From Paenibacillus hunanensis (GTDB taxonomy: Bacteria > Bacillota > Bacilli > Paenibacillales > Paenibacillaceae), in NCBI RefSeq assembly GCF_014645615.1, contig NZ_BMMB01000001.1:558001-622000 (forward strand): DNA of 64,000 bases, read 5' to 3'. Shown one piece after another: positions 26,497 to 35,198 of this stretch. Each line of letters starts with the position of its first letter. The stretch's first letter is position 1. The position numbers were made by a program, and so were the translations under genes. A model generated the notes under the pieces. It was not told where the DNA came from. It saw only the letters and a list, made by a program, of their open reading frames with translations, and searched no databases.

Positions 26497-27204
26497 ATGC
26501 GTTTAAGAGGAAGAAAAGGGATTCGCGAGGATCTGGAGCAGCAGCAGGATCTGGTCGTATTGAGTCCTGAAATGTATAAAGGTAAATGGCGTGAGCGTTT
26601 TAACAATGATTATCCGATCCATGTGGAATTCGGAATGGGGAAAGGACGCTTCGTTAGTCAGATGAGCGTACGTAACCCGAAAGTAAACTATATTGGCTTT
26701 GACATGTATGATGAGCTGGTTCGCCGTTCGGCGGAGAAGACGCGCATTGCATGGGAAGAAGCAGGTATGGGAACACCAACAAGCATTCAAATGGCACTGG
26801 CGAATATCGAGAATATCGAAGATATTTTTGAGCCAGGCGAGATTGAGCGTGTATATTTGAATTTTAGTGATCCATGGCCGAAAAAGAAGCATGGACGTCG
26901 TCGTTTGACACATCCACGTTTTCTTGAAAAATATTGCCGTTTGCTGAATGATCGCGGTCAGATTCATTTCAAAACGGACTCAGAGACGCTGTTCGAATTC
27001 TCGTTGAACTCATTTGCAGATTATGGCTTGCAAATGACGAATCTGAGCCTGAATCTGCATCGTGATGGCATCAATGAAGATCATGTGATGACCGAGTACG
27101 AAGCGAAGTTTATGGGTAAGGGGATGCGCATTCATCGCTGCGAGGTCATCGTAGGTAAGGACGCGCTCGCCGAATATAACAAGGTTCGACTGGATCAGTA
27201 CTAA
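26497..27204 (+). CDS. trmB: tRNA (guanine-N7-)-methyltransferase TrmB
   Basis: It methylates G46 of tRNA to m7G using SAM. The 235-residue protein has the SAM-binding VEFGMGKGRFV, the family block YIGFDMYDELVRRSAEK, and the signature YLNFSDPWPKKKHGRRRLTHP with the catalytic Asp. HFKTDSETLFEFSL follows. GGAGGAAGAAG before the ATG at 26497 sets the start. An in-frame 76-codon extension upstream overlaps the leader structure and is not typical of TrmB. The C-terminus ends before a shared bidirectional terminator. Confidence 0.95.
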   Translation: MRLRGRKGIREDLEQQQDLVVLSPEMYKGKWRERFNNDYPIHVEFGMGKGRFVSQMSVRNPKVNYIGFDMYDELVRRSAEKTRIAWEEAGMGTPTSIQMALANIENIEDIFEPGEIERVYLNFSDPWPKKKHGRRRLTHPRFLEKYCRLLNDRGQIHFKTDSETLFEFSLNSFADYGLQMTNLSLNLHRDGINEDHVMTEYEAKFMGKGMRIHRCEVIVGKDALAEYNKVRLDQY

Positions 27205-27251
27205 GCTCATTCGCATACAGAGTCCATAGCTCTGCAAAGTAAATAACAATA

Positions 27252-27297
27252 AACAAAGCAAGGTCTTAACCGATTCAGGTTAAGACCTTGCTTTGTT
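27252..27297. terminator. Bidirectional terminator, perfect 20-bp stem
   Basis: AACAAAGCAAGGTCTTAACC, a six-base loop and the exact complement. The stop codon of the convergent glycosyltransferase lies inside the loop (27275-27277). It serves both trmB and the glycosyltransferase. Confidence 0.9.
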
Positions 27298-28411
27298 CTA
27301 CCATATCCATAATGCTACGAGCGCATTCGGTTGGATTATAACGGTCGATTTGTTCTAGCTTGAGCTGGCGCTGCGTCACAACCGCCTCATAATCATGAAT
27401 TAGCAGATTCATCCACTGATGCACGATACCGGGTGATGTGATCGGCTCACCCCAGCCTTGCTCGGTAAAATATTGCGAATTATGTTCTTCCTGACCAGGT
27501 AGCGGATTGTAAAATAACATCGGTATCGCTTTGGCGAGACCTTCCGTACAGGTCATGCCCCCTGGCTTGGTCACAAGCAGATCGGCAACCTCCATCAGCT
27601 TGTCGATTTCTTTTGTGTAGCGAATCAAATGAATATGTTCATGATTGAAACGCCTATCCTGTCTTGCACGCTCATATGCTTTTTCATTACTGCCAAAGCA
27701 GAACAGAAACTGTACATCATCCGCATAGCCGGTTAACTGGCTGCTGATCGATTCATCTGCCATGCCCCAGCCGCCACCCATCACAAGCACGGTAGGCATA
27801 TCCTTGAGTCCAAAGCGGCTACGAATCTCCGCTTTACTCGGGTGTTCCCAGAAGTTAGGGTGAACAGGAATGCCAGTCACATGAATGCGCGAGCTATCAA
27901 TCCCGCGAAGCTGTAATTTGGAGCGAACACCATTCGTCGAGACGAGATAGCGGTTCACTTCTGGAATGACCCATGTTCCATGTGCATCGTAATCCGTAAT
28001 GACCATACATAGAGGAACACGTAATCCAAGGCGCTTTAATCGGGCGATAACGGCACCTGGAATCGGATGCGTACATACAATCACATCCGGTCGGAGTTGA
28101 CGAATAACGTTATGTGTATGGGTATAAAAGATACGATGAAGCGCCAGTGTCGCCAGACGATTGATCGACTTCTTATACTGGCTTTTGTACATCATCTGTA
28201 TCAATTTGGGCTGCGATATAACCGTTTTTTTATAAGCGGTGATAATGAGCGGCGCTACTTTGGGATTAAGGAAACTGCCAAGCTCCAGCACACGTGTCTG
28301 GATATTTGGCGAGATTTTACGTAAGCTGCTCGATAGCGCATACGCAGCCTGTGTATGACCTGAACCAAAACCTTCCGACAGAAGCAGCACTCTGTATTTT
28401 GTCACGTTCAT
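27275..28411 (-). CDS. GT28 glycosyltransferase, MGDG-synthase/UgtP-like
   Basis: A 378-residue glycosyltransferase of the MurG/MGDG-synthase group. The N-terminal VLLLSEGFGSGHTQAAYAL is the acceptor-domain glycine loop. VTDYDAHGTWV and VTGIPVHPNFWE are typical of diglucosyl-diacylglycerol synthases. The UDP-sugar site is LLVTKPGGMTCTEGLAKAIPM. It should transfer glucose or galactose from UDP-sugar to diacylglycerol, making glycolipids or lipoteichoic-acid anchors at the inner membrane face. An AAAAGGTG site lies very close to the ATG, and the GTG at 28405 is an alternative start. A PAP2 phosphatase gene lies just upstream in the same direction. Confidence 0.85.
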   Translation of the reverse strand: MNVTKYRVLLLSEGFGSGHTQAAYALSSSLRKISPNIQTRVLELGSFLNPKVAPLIITAYKKTVISQPKLIQMMYKSQYKKSINRLATLALHRIFYTHTHNVIRQLRPDVIVCTHPIPGAVIARLKRLGLRVPLCMVITDYDAHGTWVIPEVNRYLVSTNGVRSKLQLRGIDSSRIHVTGIPVHPNFWEHPSKAEIRSRFGLKDMPTVLVMGGGWGMADESISSQLTGYADDVQFLFCFGSNEKAYERARQDRRFNHEHIHLIRYTKEIDKLMEVADLLVTKPGGMTCTEGLAKAIPMLFYNPLPGQEEHNSQYFTEQGWGEPITSPGIVHQWMNLLIHDYEAVVTQRQLKLEQIDRYNPTECARSIMDMVEQSKVLT

Positions 28412-28519
28412 TTCACCTTTTCTGAAAGGTATTCTCTACATTATTGATCATAGCAAGTCATGTCGTCTAGTGTCTGTAATATACCTGTAACATATTACTG
28501 TAATGTTACAATAACCCCT

Positions 28520-29047
28520 TTAAGGCCATAATGCAAATGTACCGAATGCAACACCTGAACCGATCAGCATACCAACCAGAACATCAGAAGGATAATGCAG
28601 TCCAAGATACATTCTGGATATAGCTACCAGTAATGCGATAGGTAGCAGCCATGGAATGGTCGCGGTGTTCGCTAACATAAACGGAACCGTAACCGAGAAG
28701 ATCGCTGTCGTATGACCTGATGGAAATGAATGGTCAGTCAGCGGATTGCGAAAAGTAATCGTTTCTGGAATCGCCAGATATGGACGTATACGTGGATACA
28801 GCTTTTTCGCGATAGCGACAGGGATGTGGCTAATTGCGAGCGCAATCGCTGCTTGTAGACCCGCCAGACTCCATGGCTGTGGTGCCAGTAGCCAGATCGC
28901 CAGTGTTGCAATAATCGTGAAGGTGGCTCCGCCCAAATTCGTTAGGTAGTAGAAGAAGAAGTTCAGAAATGAATTATGAAGCCGGGTGTTGAACCATCTA
29001 AAAATATATTGCTCCATAGTTTGTAAGCGGATAAGAAACTGACGCAT
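28520..29047 (-). CDS. PAP2-family membrane phosphatase
   Basis: A 175-residue integral membrane lipid phosphatase. The three phosphatase motifs are KKLYPRIRP, PSGHTT and SRMYLGLHYPSDV, with the catalytic His in each of the last two. Several hydrophobic helices surround them. Likely substrates are phosphatidic acid or undecaprenyl pyrophosphate. GGGGG six bases before the ATG at 29047 sets the start, and the longer frame from 29116 has none. It probably shares an operon with the glycolipid glycosyltransferase; the phosphatase could supply diacylglycerol to it, which is inference. Confidence 0.88.
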   Translation of the reverse strand: MRQFLIRLQTMEQYIFRWFNTRLHNSFLNFFFYYLTNLGGATFTIIATLAIWLLAPQPWSLAGLQAAIALAISHIPVAIAKKLYPRIRPYLAIPETITFRNPLTDHSFPSGHTTAIFSVTVPFMLANTATIPWLLPIALLVAISRMYLGLHYPSDVLVGMLIGSGVAFGTFALWP

Positions 29048-29945
29048 GAGAGACCCCCGTATATATTGCCGTATTTGGCTTAAATTAATCATATTTTTAT
29101 TCTTTAACCATTTCAAGCATTATAACGTTAAGTAGCGGTTAAATTACCTCTATCCTTCTGTTAAGCAGATTCATTTTGAAATGGAATGAGCGATATACCG
29201 CTTTCTTATTCTAAACTTACCCTTTAACCGGAACAGTCATTCATCTTTATGCAGAAGTGCTCTTCTAGTCTGTGTCACGTTCATTGTAAAAAGCAGCAGT
29301 CTGAATAGATTACCGCATAAGGGAGGTGTGGAGCAACGAAGGTAGCCAAATAGCAAATGCCTGCTTCATGTTCACCAATTAGATTGATTCAACCGAAATT
29401 AAAACGTTTATAGGAATGGCAGACAAGCTAAGCGGAAATGACAGCCGCTAGTTACCCGTCTTCATTTTCCTTCCTACACACACATAACATACAGTTGATT
29501 CCCAAATACACAACAATCGAACCAAAAAAATGATGTAAATATGAGACTAAAGATTTAGAAACCGAGCAAAACAGCGATAAATGGCGAGAAACAGATATTC
29601 AATTATATTCTGCAACATTCCTGTAATATATTACGTCTATATTACAGAGTTTTCACGAAAGAATGAAAAATACCGCTTTGACAAAAGATTCAAAAGTGTG
29701 CAAAATCTTAATGTCCGCATCAATATGTATGATCATTTCAGGAATTTGCAAAATTTGCGGAAGGAACATTCATCCTTCATAATGAAACACGCACACGCTG
29801 TAACACAACTGAAATATGAAAATGAAACGGCAGTCTAATTAAGCATACTGCTATCTGACACATTGACTCAAGTGAAAAAAGAATGCTTTATCGTTATTCA
29901 TTTGTTTTTAAGAGGGTTTACCACTGAAGGGGGTCACACAAACTC
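29048..29945. other. Long intergenic region of about 0.9 kb
   Basis: AT-rich and without a convincing gene. An 85-codon frame at 29581-29838 has no ribosome site and biased composition, and I do not call it. A weak promoter for the GT2 gene is TTGACT (29863-29868) with the extended -10 TGCTTTATC (29884-29892). A small hairpin AGCGG/CCGCT lies near 29435-29453. Confidence 0.4.
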
Positions 29946-31202
29946 ATGGGCAATATATTGGACACCATTTTTATTGTATTGCAGATTATACTCGCATTCG
30001 TTGCGGTATATCAGTTCGGTTTTTCATTATTCGGTATTTTAAAACGCAAGCGCAGGCCTGACCATGCACCGCAAAAGTCATTTGCGATTCTGGTCGCTGC
30101 TCACAACGAGGAGCAGGTTATCGGCGCCTTGATGGAAAACTTGAAGCAAATGGATTATCCGAGAGAGCTATACGACGTATTCGTTATCTGCGATAACTGT
30201 ACAGATAGCACAGCTGATATCGTTAGAAGTCATGGCATGAACGCATGCGTACGTACCAACCCGAACCAACGTGGTAAAGGTTATGCGATTGAATGGATGC
30301 TGCGCGAGCTGTGGAGCATGGAGCGTCAATACGATGGGATCGTAATGTTCGACGCAGACAATCTGGCTGCACCGAACTTCCTGCAAGAAATGAATAACGA
30401 CATGTGTGAAGGCGCACGCGTTATTCAAGGTTACATTGATACGAAGAATCCTGAGGATTCCTGGATCACTGCGGCATACGGCGTATCGTACTGGTACATC
30501 AACCGTCTGTGGCAGCTGTCTCGCCACAACCTGAACATGGCGAACTTCCTTGGCGGTACAGGCATGTGTTTCGAAAATGAACTACTGAAAGAAATCGGCT
30601 GGGGAGCAACAAGTCTGGTAGAAGACCTGGAGTTCACTATGCGTTGTGCCGAAAAAGGCATTTACCCAAAATTCAGCTATGATGCCAAAGTATTTGATGA
30701 GAAGCCACTGACATTCAAAGCTTCTTCCCGTCAACGTCTGCGCTGGATGCAAGGTCACTTTACCGTTGCTCGTCGTTATTTCTTCCCACTGTTGTGGCAA
30801 AGTATCAAGCAATTCAACATCATCAAGTTTGACCTTGCGCTGTATAGCGTCAACGTATACATCGTTCTGGTTACCTTCCTGATGACGGCTGGCGTATGGA
30901 TCGACACCGCTATTCTGGGTGGTCCACACATCTCGTCCATCTACAACTACCTGCCGTTGTGGGTAGCGTATGTAGCAATTGCTGCGAACGTTGTAACGTT
31001 CATCCTGGCTATGGTGCTGGAAAAGGTCAAATCGTGGAAAGTATACCTGTATCTATTGCTGTTCCCAATCTATGGTCTGTCCTGGTGGCCGATTACGTTC
31101 TACGCGTTCTTCACACAGAACAACAAACAATGGAGCCACACGCAGCATACACGCGTGGTGCGCATTGAGGACGTACATGGTAGCAAGCAGAGCACGCTGT
31201 AA
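29946..31202 (+). CDS. Membrane-bound family 2 glycosyltransferase (processive type)
   Basis: A 418-residue GT-A enzyme anchored by one N-terminal helix (about 5-30) and C-terminal helices (about 300-400). The catalytic motifs of processive GT2 enzymes are present: AAHNEE, the first Asp in CDNCTDST, FDADN (metal-binding DxD), VEDLEFTMR and QRLRWMQGH (Q/RxxRW). This arrangement is seen in NodC, hyaluronan and poly-N-acetylglucosamine synthases. The polymer made is unknown. GAAGGGGGTC precedes the ATG. It is a single gene between a long upstream region and a strong terminator, with no other exopolysaccharide genes adjacent. Confidence 0.87.
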   Translation: MGNILDTIFIVLQIILAFVAVYQFGFSLFGILKRKRRPDHAPQKSFAILVAAHNEEQVIGALMENLKQMDYPRELYDVFVICDNCTDSTADIVRSHGMNACVRTNPNQRGKGYAIEWMLRELWSMERQYDGIVMFDADNLAAPNFLQEMNNDMCEGARVIQGYIDTKNPEDSWITAAYGVSYWYINRLWQLSRHNLNMANFLGGTGMCFENELLKEIGWGATSLVEDLEFTMRCAEKGIYPKFSYDAKVFDEKPLTFKASSRQRLRWMQGHFTVARRYFFPLLWQSIKQFNIIKFDLALYSVNVYIVLVTFLMTAGVWIDTAILGGPHISSIYNYLPLWVAYVAIAANVVTFILAMVLEKVKSWKVYLYLLLFPIYGLSWWPITFYAFFTQNNKQWSHTQHTRVVRIEDVHGSKQSTL

Positions 31203-31265
31203 TTTAACTGAAGTGGTCTGATCGCCTTTCTAAAGAAAGATGATCGACCAGCTCATATACAAGTG

Positions 31266-31311
31266 AAAAAGGCGTAGCGCTCTCAAGATTGAGCGCTACG
31301 CCTTTTTTTAT
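31266..31311 (+). terminator. Rho-independent terminator after the GT2 gene
   Basis: AAAAAGGCGTAGCGCTC and GAGCGCTACGCCTTTTT with an eight-base loop, followed by further T residues. Confidence 0.9.
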
Positions 31312-31467
31312 GGAAAATGACTAGTAACGCTTTATCATCCTATACGGTAGGGTACGATAGTGAGCCATATGCGGGTAGATAACTGCTAAAATAAAGACAT
31401 CAAATTAAAGCAGTCTAAGTACTTTTGAAAATATAGAGTTGGTTATAAAATAAATAGAATAAAGCTG

Positions 31468-31496
31468 TTGACACTCGATAGTAGCCATGATATACT
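31468..31496 (+). promoter_or_regulatory. Promoter of infC-rpmI-rplT
   Basis: TTGACA (31468-31473) and TATACT (31491-31496), spacer 17. The -35 box is perfect and the -10 differs at one position. Confidence 0.85.
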
Positions 31497-31502
31497 AATC
31501 AA

Positions 31503-31671
31503 GTGTTTTTGGAACAACTAAACGAATGAATAAGTAGAAGCCTGTCTTCTCACCTGACCAATAGCTGTTGGCTGGTTCATTGATCTTTACTTTGATGACA
31601 ATTCGATTGTCATGAATAGATGTAGATGATCAAGGGATGCGGGTGATGAGGCCTGCATCCCTTTTTATTTT
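31503..31671 (+). promoter_or_regulatory. L20-type leader with intrinsic terminator upstream of infC
   Basis: The leader holds a structured stretch (GTCTTCTCACCTGACCAATAG and TGGCTGGTTCATTGAT, then ATGACAATTCGATTGTCAT as a hairpin) and ends in AAGGGATGC...GCATCCCTT (31633-31664) plus a T-rich tract. In B. subtilis the same operon has a leader to which ribosomal protein L20 binds, causing termination when L20 is in excess. Position and layout match that system; identity to the Rfam class is from memory, not a search. Confidence 0.75.
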
Positions 31672-31709
31672 GTAATACCGCTGTCTATCACAACGTGGAG
31701 GTGGAAGTT

Positions 31710-32222
31710 ATTAGTAAGGAACATATGATCAACGATGAGATCCGGGTAAAGGAAGTGCGCCTGGTAGGTCCTGAAGGTGAGCAAATCGGAATTAAGCCAA
31801 CTCGCGAAGCGATGCAAATGGCGATCGATCTGAATTTGGATCTCGTTAACGTAGCACCACAAGCGAAGCCGCCTGTATGTCGTATTATGGACTACGGCAA
31901 ATTCCGTTACGAGCAGCAGAAGAAAGAAAAAGAAGCGCGTAAAAATCAGAAGATTGTTGAACTGAAAGAAATGCGTTTCCATGCGAATACGGAGGAGCAC
32001 GATTATCAAACTAAACTCCGTAATGTAGTGAAGTTTCTTAACAATGGCGACAAGGTGAAATGCTCGGTCCGCTTCCGCGGTCGCGAGATTGCACATGCAA
32101 ATATTGGTCAAAGAGTCTTGGAACGCGTAAGAGATGAAGTTGCAGATATCTGTACTGTTGAGCGCCAGCCTAAACTGGAAGGCCGCAGCATGATTATGAT
32201 CTTGGCGCCGAAAAATAACTAA
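31710..32222 (+). CDS. infC: Translation initiation factor IF-3, ATT start codon
   Basis: IF-3 binds the 30S subunit and checks start codon-anticodon pairing. Family blocks INDEIRVKEVRLVG, LDLVNVAPQAKPPVCRIMDYGKF and KEMRFHANTEEHDYQTK are intact, and the product is about 170 residues. GGAGG at 31697-31701 is followed by eight bases and then ATT AGT AAG GAA at 31710. A GTG at 31695 would overlap the ribosome site, and the internal ATG at 31725 is too far from it. Non-canonical starts of infC (ATT or ATC) are well known and allow IF-3 to repress its own translation. First gene of infC-rpmI-rplT. Confidence 0.92.
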   Translation: MSKEHMINDEIRVKEVRLVGPEGEQIGIKPTREAMQMAIDLNLDLVNVAPQAKPPVCRIMDYGKFRYEQQKKEKEARKNQKIVELKEMRFHANTEEHDYQTKLRNVVKFLNNGDKVKCSVRFRGREIAHANIGQRVLERVRDEVADICTVERQPKLEGRSMIMILAPKNN

Positions 32223-32235
32223 GGGGGATATTCAA

Positions 32236-32436
32236 ATGCCTAAAATGAAAACTCATAGCAGTTTGAAAGGTCGCTTTAAAATCACAGGAACAGGTAAAGT
32301 TAAACGCCACAAAGCGTTCAAAAACCACCTGCTTTCCCACAAATCCAAACGTCAAAAACGCGTACTTGGTACTAGCCCAATGATGGCTGCTGGTGACGTA
32401 AGACGCTTGAAACAAGGTCTGGCTAATCTTAAATAA
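32236..32436 (+). CDS. rpmI: 50S ribosomal protein L35
   Basis: A 66-residue very basic protein beginning MPKMKTHSSLKGRFKITGTG and containing HLLSHKSKRQKR, the L35 family pattern. AGGGGGAT lies before the ATG. It sits 13 bases after infC in the invariant infC-rpmI-rplT order and shares its promoter and leader. Confidence 0.97.
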   Translation: MPKMKTHSSLKGRFKITGTGKVKRHKAFKNHLLSHKSKRQKRVLGTSPMMAAGDVRRLKQGLANLK

Positions 32437-32462
32437 TTTAATTTTCCGGGAGGGTTTATAAT

Positions 32463-32822
32463 ATGGCACGAGTAAAAGGCGGATTCGTCACACGTCGTAA
32501 ACATAAGAAATATCTGAAACTTGCAAAAGGTTACTTCGGTTCTAAACACCGTATTTTCAAAACTGCAAAAGAACAGGTTAACAAATCCCTGGTCTACGCA
32601 TACCGTGACCGTCGTCAAACAAAACGTAACTTCCGCAGACTGTGGATCGTACGTATCAATGCAGCAGCTCGTCTTAACGGTCTGTCTTACAACAAACTGA
32701 TGCACGGCCTGAAACTGGCTGGTGTTAACATCAACCGTAAAATGCTGGCTGACCTGGCAGTGAACGATGTAACAGCGTTCAACTCCCTGGCATCCGTTGC
32801 AAAAGAAAAAATCAACGCTTAA
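32463..32822 (+). CDS. rplT: 50S ribosomal protein L20
   Basis: A 119-residue basic protein that organises 23S rRNA early in large-subunit assembly. [36 protein letters not shown] and [20 protein letters not shown] match the family throughout. GGGAGGG precedes the ATG. L20 is also the expected repressor acting on the infC leader, so the operon is probably autoregulated. A strong terminator follows. Confidence 0.97.
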   Translation: MARVKGGFVTRRKHKKYLKLAKGYFGSKHRIFKTAKEQVNKSLVYAYRDRRQTKRNFRRLWIVRINAAARLNGLSYNKLMHGLKLAGVNINRKMLADLAVNDVTAFNSLASVAKEKINA

Positions 32823-32836
32823 GTTTTTTATAGAAT

Positions 32837-32881
32837 AAACAAACTCACAAGACGTAATAGTCTTGTGAGTTTGTTTGCTTT
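32837..32881 (+). terminator. Rho-independent terminator after rplT
   Basis: AAACAAACTCACAAGAC, a six-base loop and its complement, followed by GCTTTTG. Confidence 0.85.
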
Positions 32882-32894
32882 TGAAGGAAATTAG

Positions 32895-32924
32895 TTTACA
32901 AATAAAGTAATAAAATGATATAAT
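32895..32924 (+). promoter_or_regulatory. Promoter of the secreted-protein gene
   Basis: TTTACA (32895-32900) and a perfect TATAAT (32919-32924) with an 18-base spacer and a TGA extended -10. Confidence 0.75.
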
Positions 32925-32969
32925 TTAAAAAGCTTCTATACAAATACATATTTTAAGGAGGACAAAGTA

Positions 32970-33440
32970 ATGTTGAAAAAATTAATAGCAACATCTGTAG
33001 CTGCTGCAACACTTTTTTCTATAGGAATGAGTTCTACATATGCTGAAGAAAACAATCAAACTCTTCCTGCACAAGAAAATAATTATACATCTTCACTTGC
33101 CGCAGAGCAATTACAAGCGGCTAGAGCAACATTAACTTTCAGATGGAGCGGTTTACAAAATCGTGTAGCTTCTAGTTCTTTTAAAACTTCTGGAGGGGAT
33201 CTACCTATTACAATAGTTCAGTGGACAGATGATCCTGCAGGCAGTCCTGTAATGGGATACCAGTTAGTAAATGACTCTGGATTCGAAATTCCTGGATTCA
33301 ATCCTATTTTTGTTAATGGCACATTCAAAGCAAATAATACTATAAGAACTTTTACGAATGTTCCTGCTGGAACGTACAGAGTAAGAGTAATTAATTACGG
33401 ATCGTATGCAGTTAGTGGAAATGGTAATATTGTATACTAA
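32970..33440 (+). CDS. Small secreted protein of unknown function
   Basis: A 156-residue protein with a clear signal peptide: MLKK, a hydrophobic core, then SSTYA as the likely cleavage site near residue 25. The mature part is a Ser/Thr/Asn-rich, probably all-beta domain (LTFRWSGLQNRVASSSFK, ITIVQWTDDPAGSPVMGYQL, GTYRVRVINYGSYAVSGNG). There are no cysteines after the signal. AAGGAGGAC precedes the ATG. It has its own promoter and terminator. Base composition is much more AT-rich than the flanking ribosomal and transporter genes, suggesting later acquisition. I do not recognise the family. Confidence 0.8.
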   Translation: MLKKLIATSVAAATLFSIGMSSTYAEENNQTLPAQENNYTSSLAAEQLQAARATLTFRWSGLQNRVASSSFKTSGGDLPITIVQWTDDPAGSPVMGYQLVNDSGFEIPGFNPIFVNGTFKANNTIRTFTNVPAGTYRVRVINYGSYAVSGNGNIVY

Positions 33441-33472
33441 GTAAAAAACAAATCGTATTTGTATAGAGCTAG

Positions 33473-33533
33473 CCCTTGTATTAAATTTTGATCCCAATGC
33501 AAACTTGGATCAAATTAAATACAAGGGTTTTTT
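33473..33533 (+). terminator. Rho-independent terminator after the secreted-protein gene
   Basis: CCCTTGTATT pairs with AATACAAGGG, and the inner AATTTTGATCC pairs with GGATCAAATT. TTTTTT follows. Confidence 0.85.
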
Positions 33534-33862
33534 ATATGAATTTAAAATTGGATATATAAAATAAATGACTATTTTAGGTAAAATGTTGTTTTAAATAACA
33601 TTTAAAGTTAGTTTATATGACTTATAAATAGAAAAAATGAAAGAAAATTATTAATATTAGTTTATTTTAGTTATTTCGTATAAATTAATTGACCATTTGT
33701 TATTAAAATAGTAGATTTTCCTACCACATGATTGTATAATCGGTTCAGTGACTATTGAATCTGCTCGCAAGACGAATTTTACTGTCGTGATTTGGGTAAA
33801 TTGTTCGGTTTTATAGACAGAAGCAGACATATAGTTGATACTTTTAAGGGGGAACAATGTAC
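33534..33862 (+). other. AT-rich upstream region of the nucleoside-transporter operon
   Basis: About 330 very AT-rich bases with no gene. TATAAT at 33735-33740 is a likely -10 box for the operon, but no good -35 box is correctly spaced (TTGACC at 33689-33694 is too far). I see no purine-riboswitch core. Confidence 0.35.
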
Positions 33863-34903
33863 ATGAAGAAGGTTTATTCACTTTCGCTAATTATGGTACT
33901 GGCACTATCTGTATTCTTAGCAGCATGCGGTAACAAAAGCGACTCCACAAACAATGCAAGTAACGGAACATCGGGAAGCGGCGGTTCCAGCGACGTAAAA
34001 ATCGGTATGGTTACTGATGTAGGCGGCGTGAATGACAAATCTTTTAACCAATCTGCCTGGGAAGCGCTGCAACAAGTGCAAAAGGACGGCGGAGCTAGTG
34101 TAAAGTACCTTCAAAGTAAATCCGATCAGGATTATATTCCTAACCTGAATCAATTTGTTAAAGATAATTATTCTTTGACCTGGGGTATCGGCTTCAACTT
34201 AGCAGATGCTATCAAAACAGTTGGTGAGCAAAATCCAAAAGCTAATTTGGCTATCATCGATAGTGTTGTAGATTTGCCTAATGTAAAATCTATTACATTT
34301 GCAGAGAATGAAGGTTCTTTCCTTGTAGGTGTGATTGCAGGTAAAATGACAAAATCCAATAAAATCGGTTTTGTTGGTGGTGAAAAAAGCCCACTGATTC
34401 AACGCTTTGAAGCTGGCTTTAAAGCAGGTATCCAAGCTGTTAATCCAAATGCTCAATTAATGGTAAACTATGCTGGCGCTTTTGATAAGCCTGATGTTGG
34501 TAAGTCTGCAGCAGCTACCCTTTACAATGACGGTGTAGATATCATTTTCCATGCAGCTGGTGCAACCGGTAATGGTGTATTCAGTGAAGCTCAATCCCGC
34601 GTTAATTCTGGTCAACAAGTATGGGTAATTGGTGTTGATAAGGATCAGTCTTTGATCTATGGCGATAAAGTTACTCTGACTTCCATGATCAAGCGTGTAG
34701 ACACTGCCGTTGAAAAAGTATCTAAAGAAGTAATCGATGGTACATTCAAAGGTGGTGTAGAAACACTGGGTCTGAAGGACGATGGCGTAGGCGTTGCTGA
34801 CACTTCTAGCAAAAACGTTCCTGCTGACGTACTGAAGCTGGTTGATGAGTACAAAGAAAAAATCATCAAAGGCGAAGTTAAAGTACCAGATACCGTTCAA
34901 TAA
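33863..34903 (+). CDS. nupN: BMP-family nucleoside-binding lipoprotein (NupN-like)
   Basis: The 346-residue substrate-binding lipoprotein of a nucleoside ABC importer. The signal peptide ends in the lipobox LAAC with lipidated Cys22, followed by a Ser/Asn/Gly linker. The BMP/PnrA domain has GMVTDVGGVNDKSFNQSAWE, the ligand-contact FAENEGSFLVGVIAGKMTK, VGGEKSPLIQRFEAGFKAG and VIGVDKDQSL. AAGGGGG fits the ATG at 33863 better than the one two codons earlier. B. subtilis NupN with NupOPQ imports guanosine. An uncommitted hairpin after the gene (34942-34974) may set its higher expression over the downstream genes. Confidence 0.9.
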   Translation: MKKVYSLSLIMVLALSVFLAACGNKSDSTNNASNGTSGSGGSSDVKIGMVTDVGGVNDKSFNQSAWEALQQVQKDGGASVKYLQSKSDQDYIPNLNQFVKDNYSLTWGIGFNLADAIKTVGEQNPKANLAIIDSVVDLPNVKSITFAENEGSFLVGVIAGKMTKSNKIGFVGGEKSPLIQRFEAGFKAGIQAVNPNAQLMVNYAGAFDKPDVGKSAAATLYNDGVDIIFHAAGATGNGVFSEAQSRVNSGQQVWVIGVDKDQSLIYGDKVTLTSMIKRVDTAVEKVSKEVIDGTFKGGVETLGLKDDGVGVADTSSKNVPADVLKLVDEYKEKIIKGEVKVPDTVQ

Positions 34904-34941
34904 TATAGCTTCACTCAAGCTGCTTTAAAATAGTAGACTCC

Positions 34942-34974
34942 AACACAAGGCTGGTTCATGACTAGCCTTGTTGT
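34942..34974 (+). terminator. Intercistronic hairpin after nupN
   Basis: AACACAAGGCTGGT and ACTAGCCTTGTTGTT arms with a short loop and no true T tract. It is more likely a partial terminator or an mRNA-stability structure between the binding-protein and ATPase genes than a full stop. Confidence 0.5.
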
Positions 34975-35198
34975 TACGTCTACAGGTTGAATTGTTGATA
35001 ACTCGTACATCGTCAAACTCGTCAAAATGGATAGTATGAAGTGGACAGATAAAGATTAGCTTCATCGAAAAAGCTAGTCGAAATGCCGAAAAGTATTGCT
35101 ATACTGGTGGTTGCAGGACTTCCATATGTAATAGTCAGATACCATACAGTGCGAAGTCTTACCAAAGGGATAATCAATTTGCTTATAAGGGTGATTTA

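Noticed and set aside
29581..29838. 85-codon frame upstream of the GT2 gene
   Set aside because: No ribosome site, composition driven by AT-richness, no recognisable pattern.
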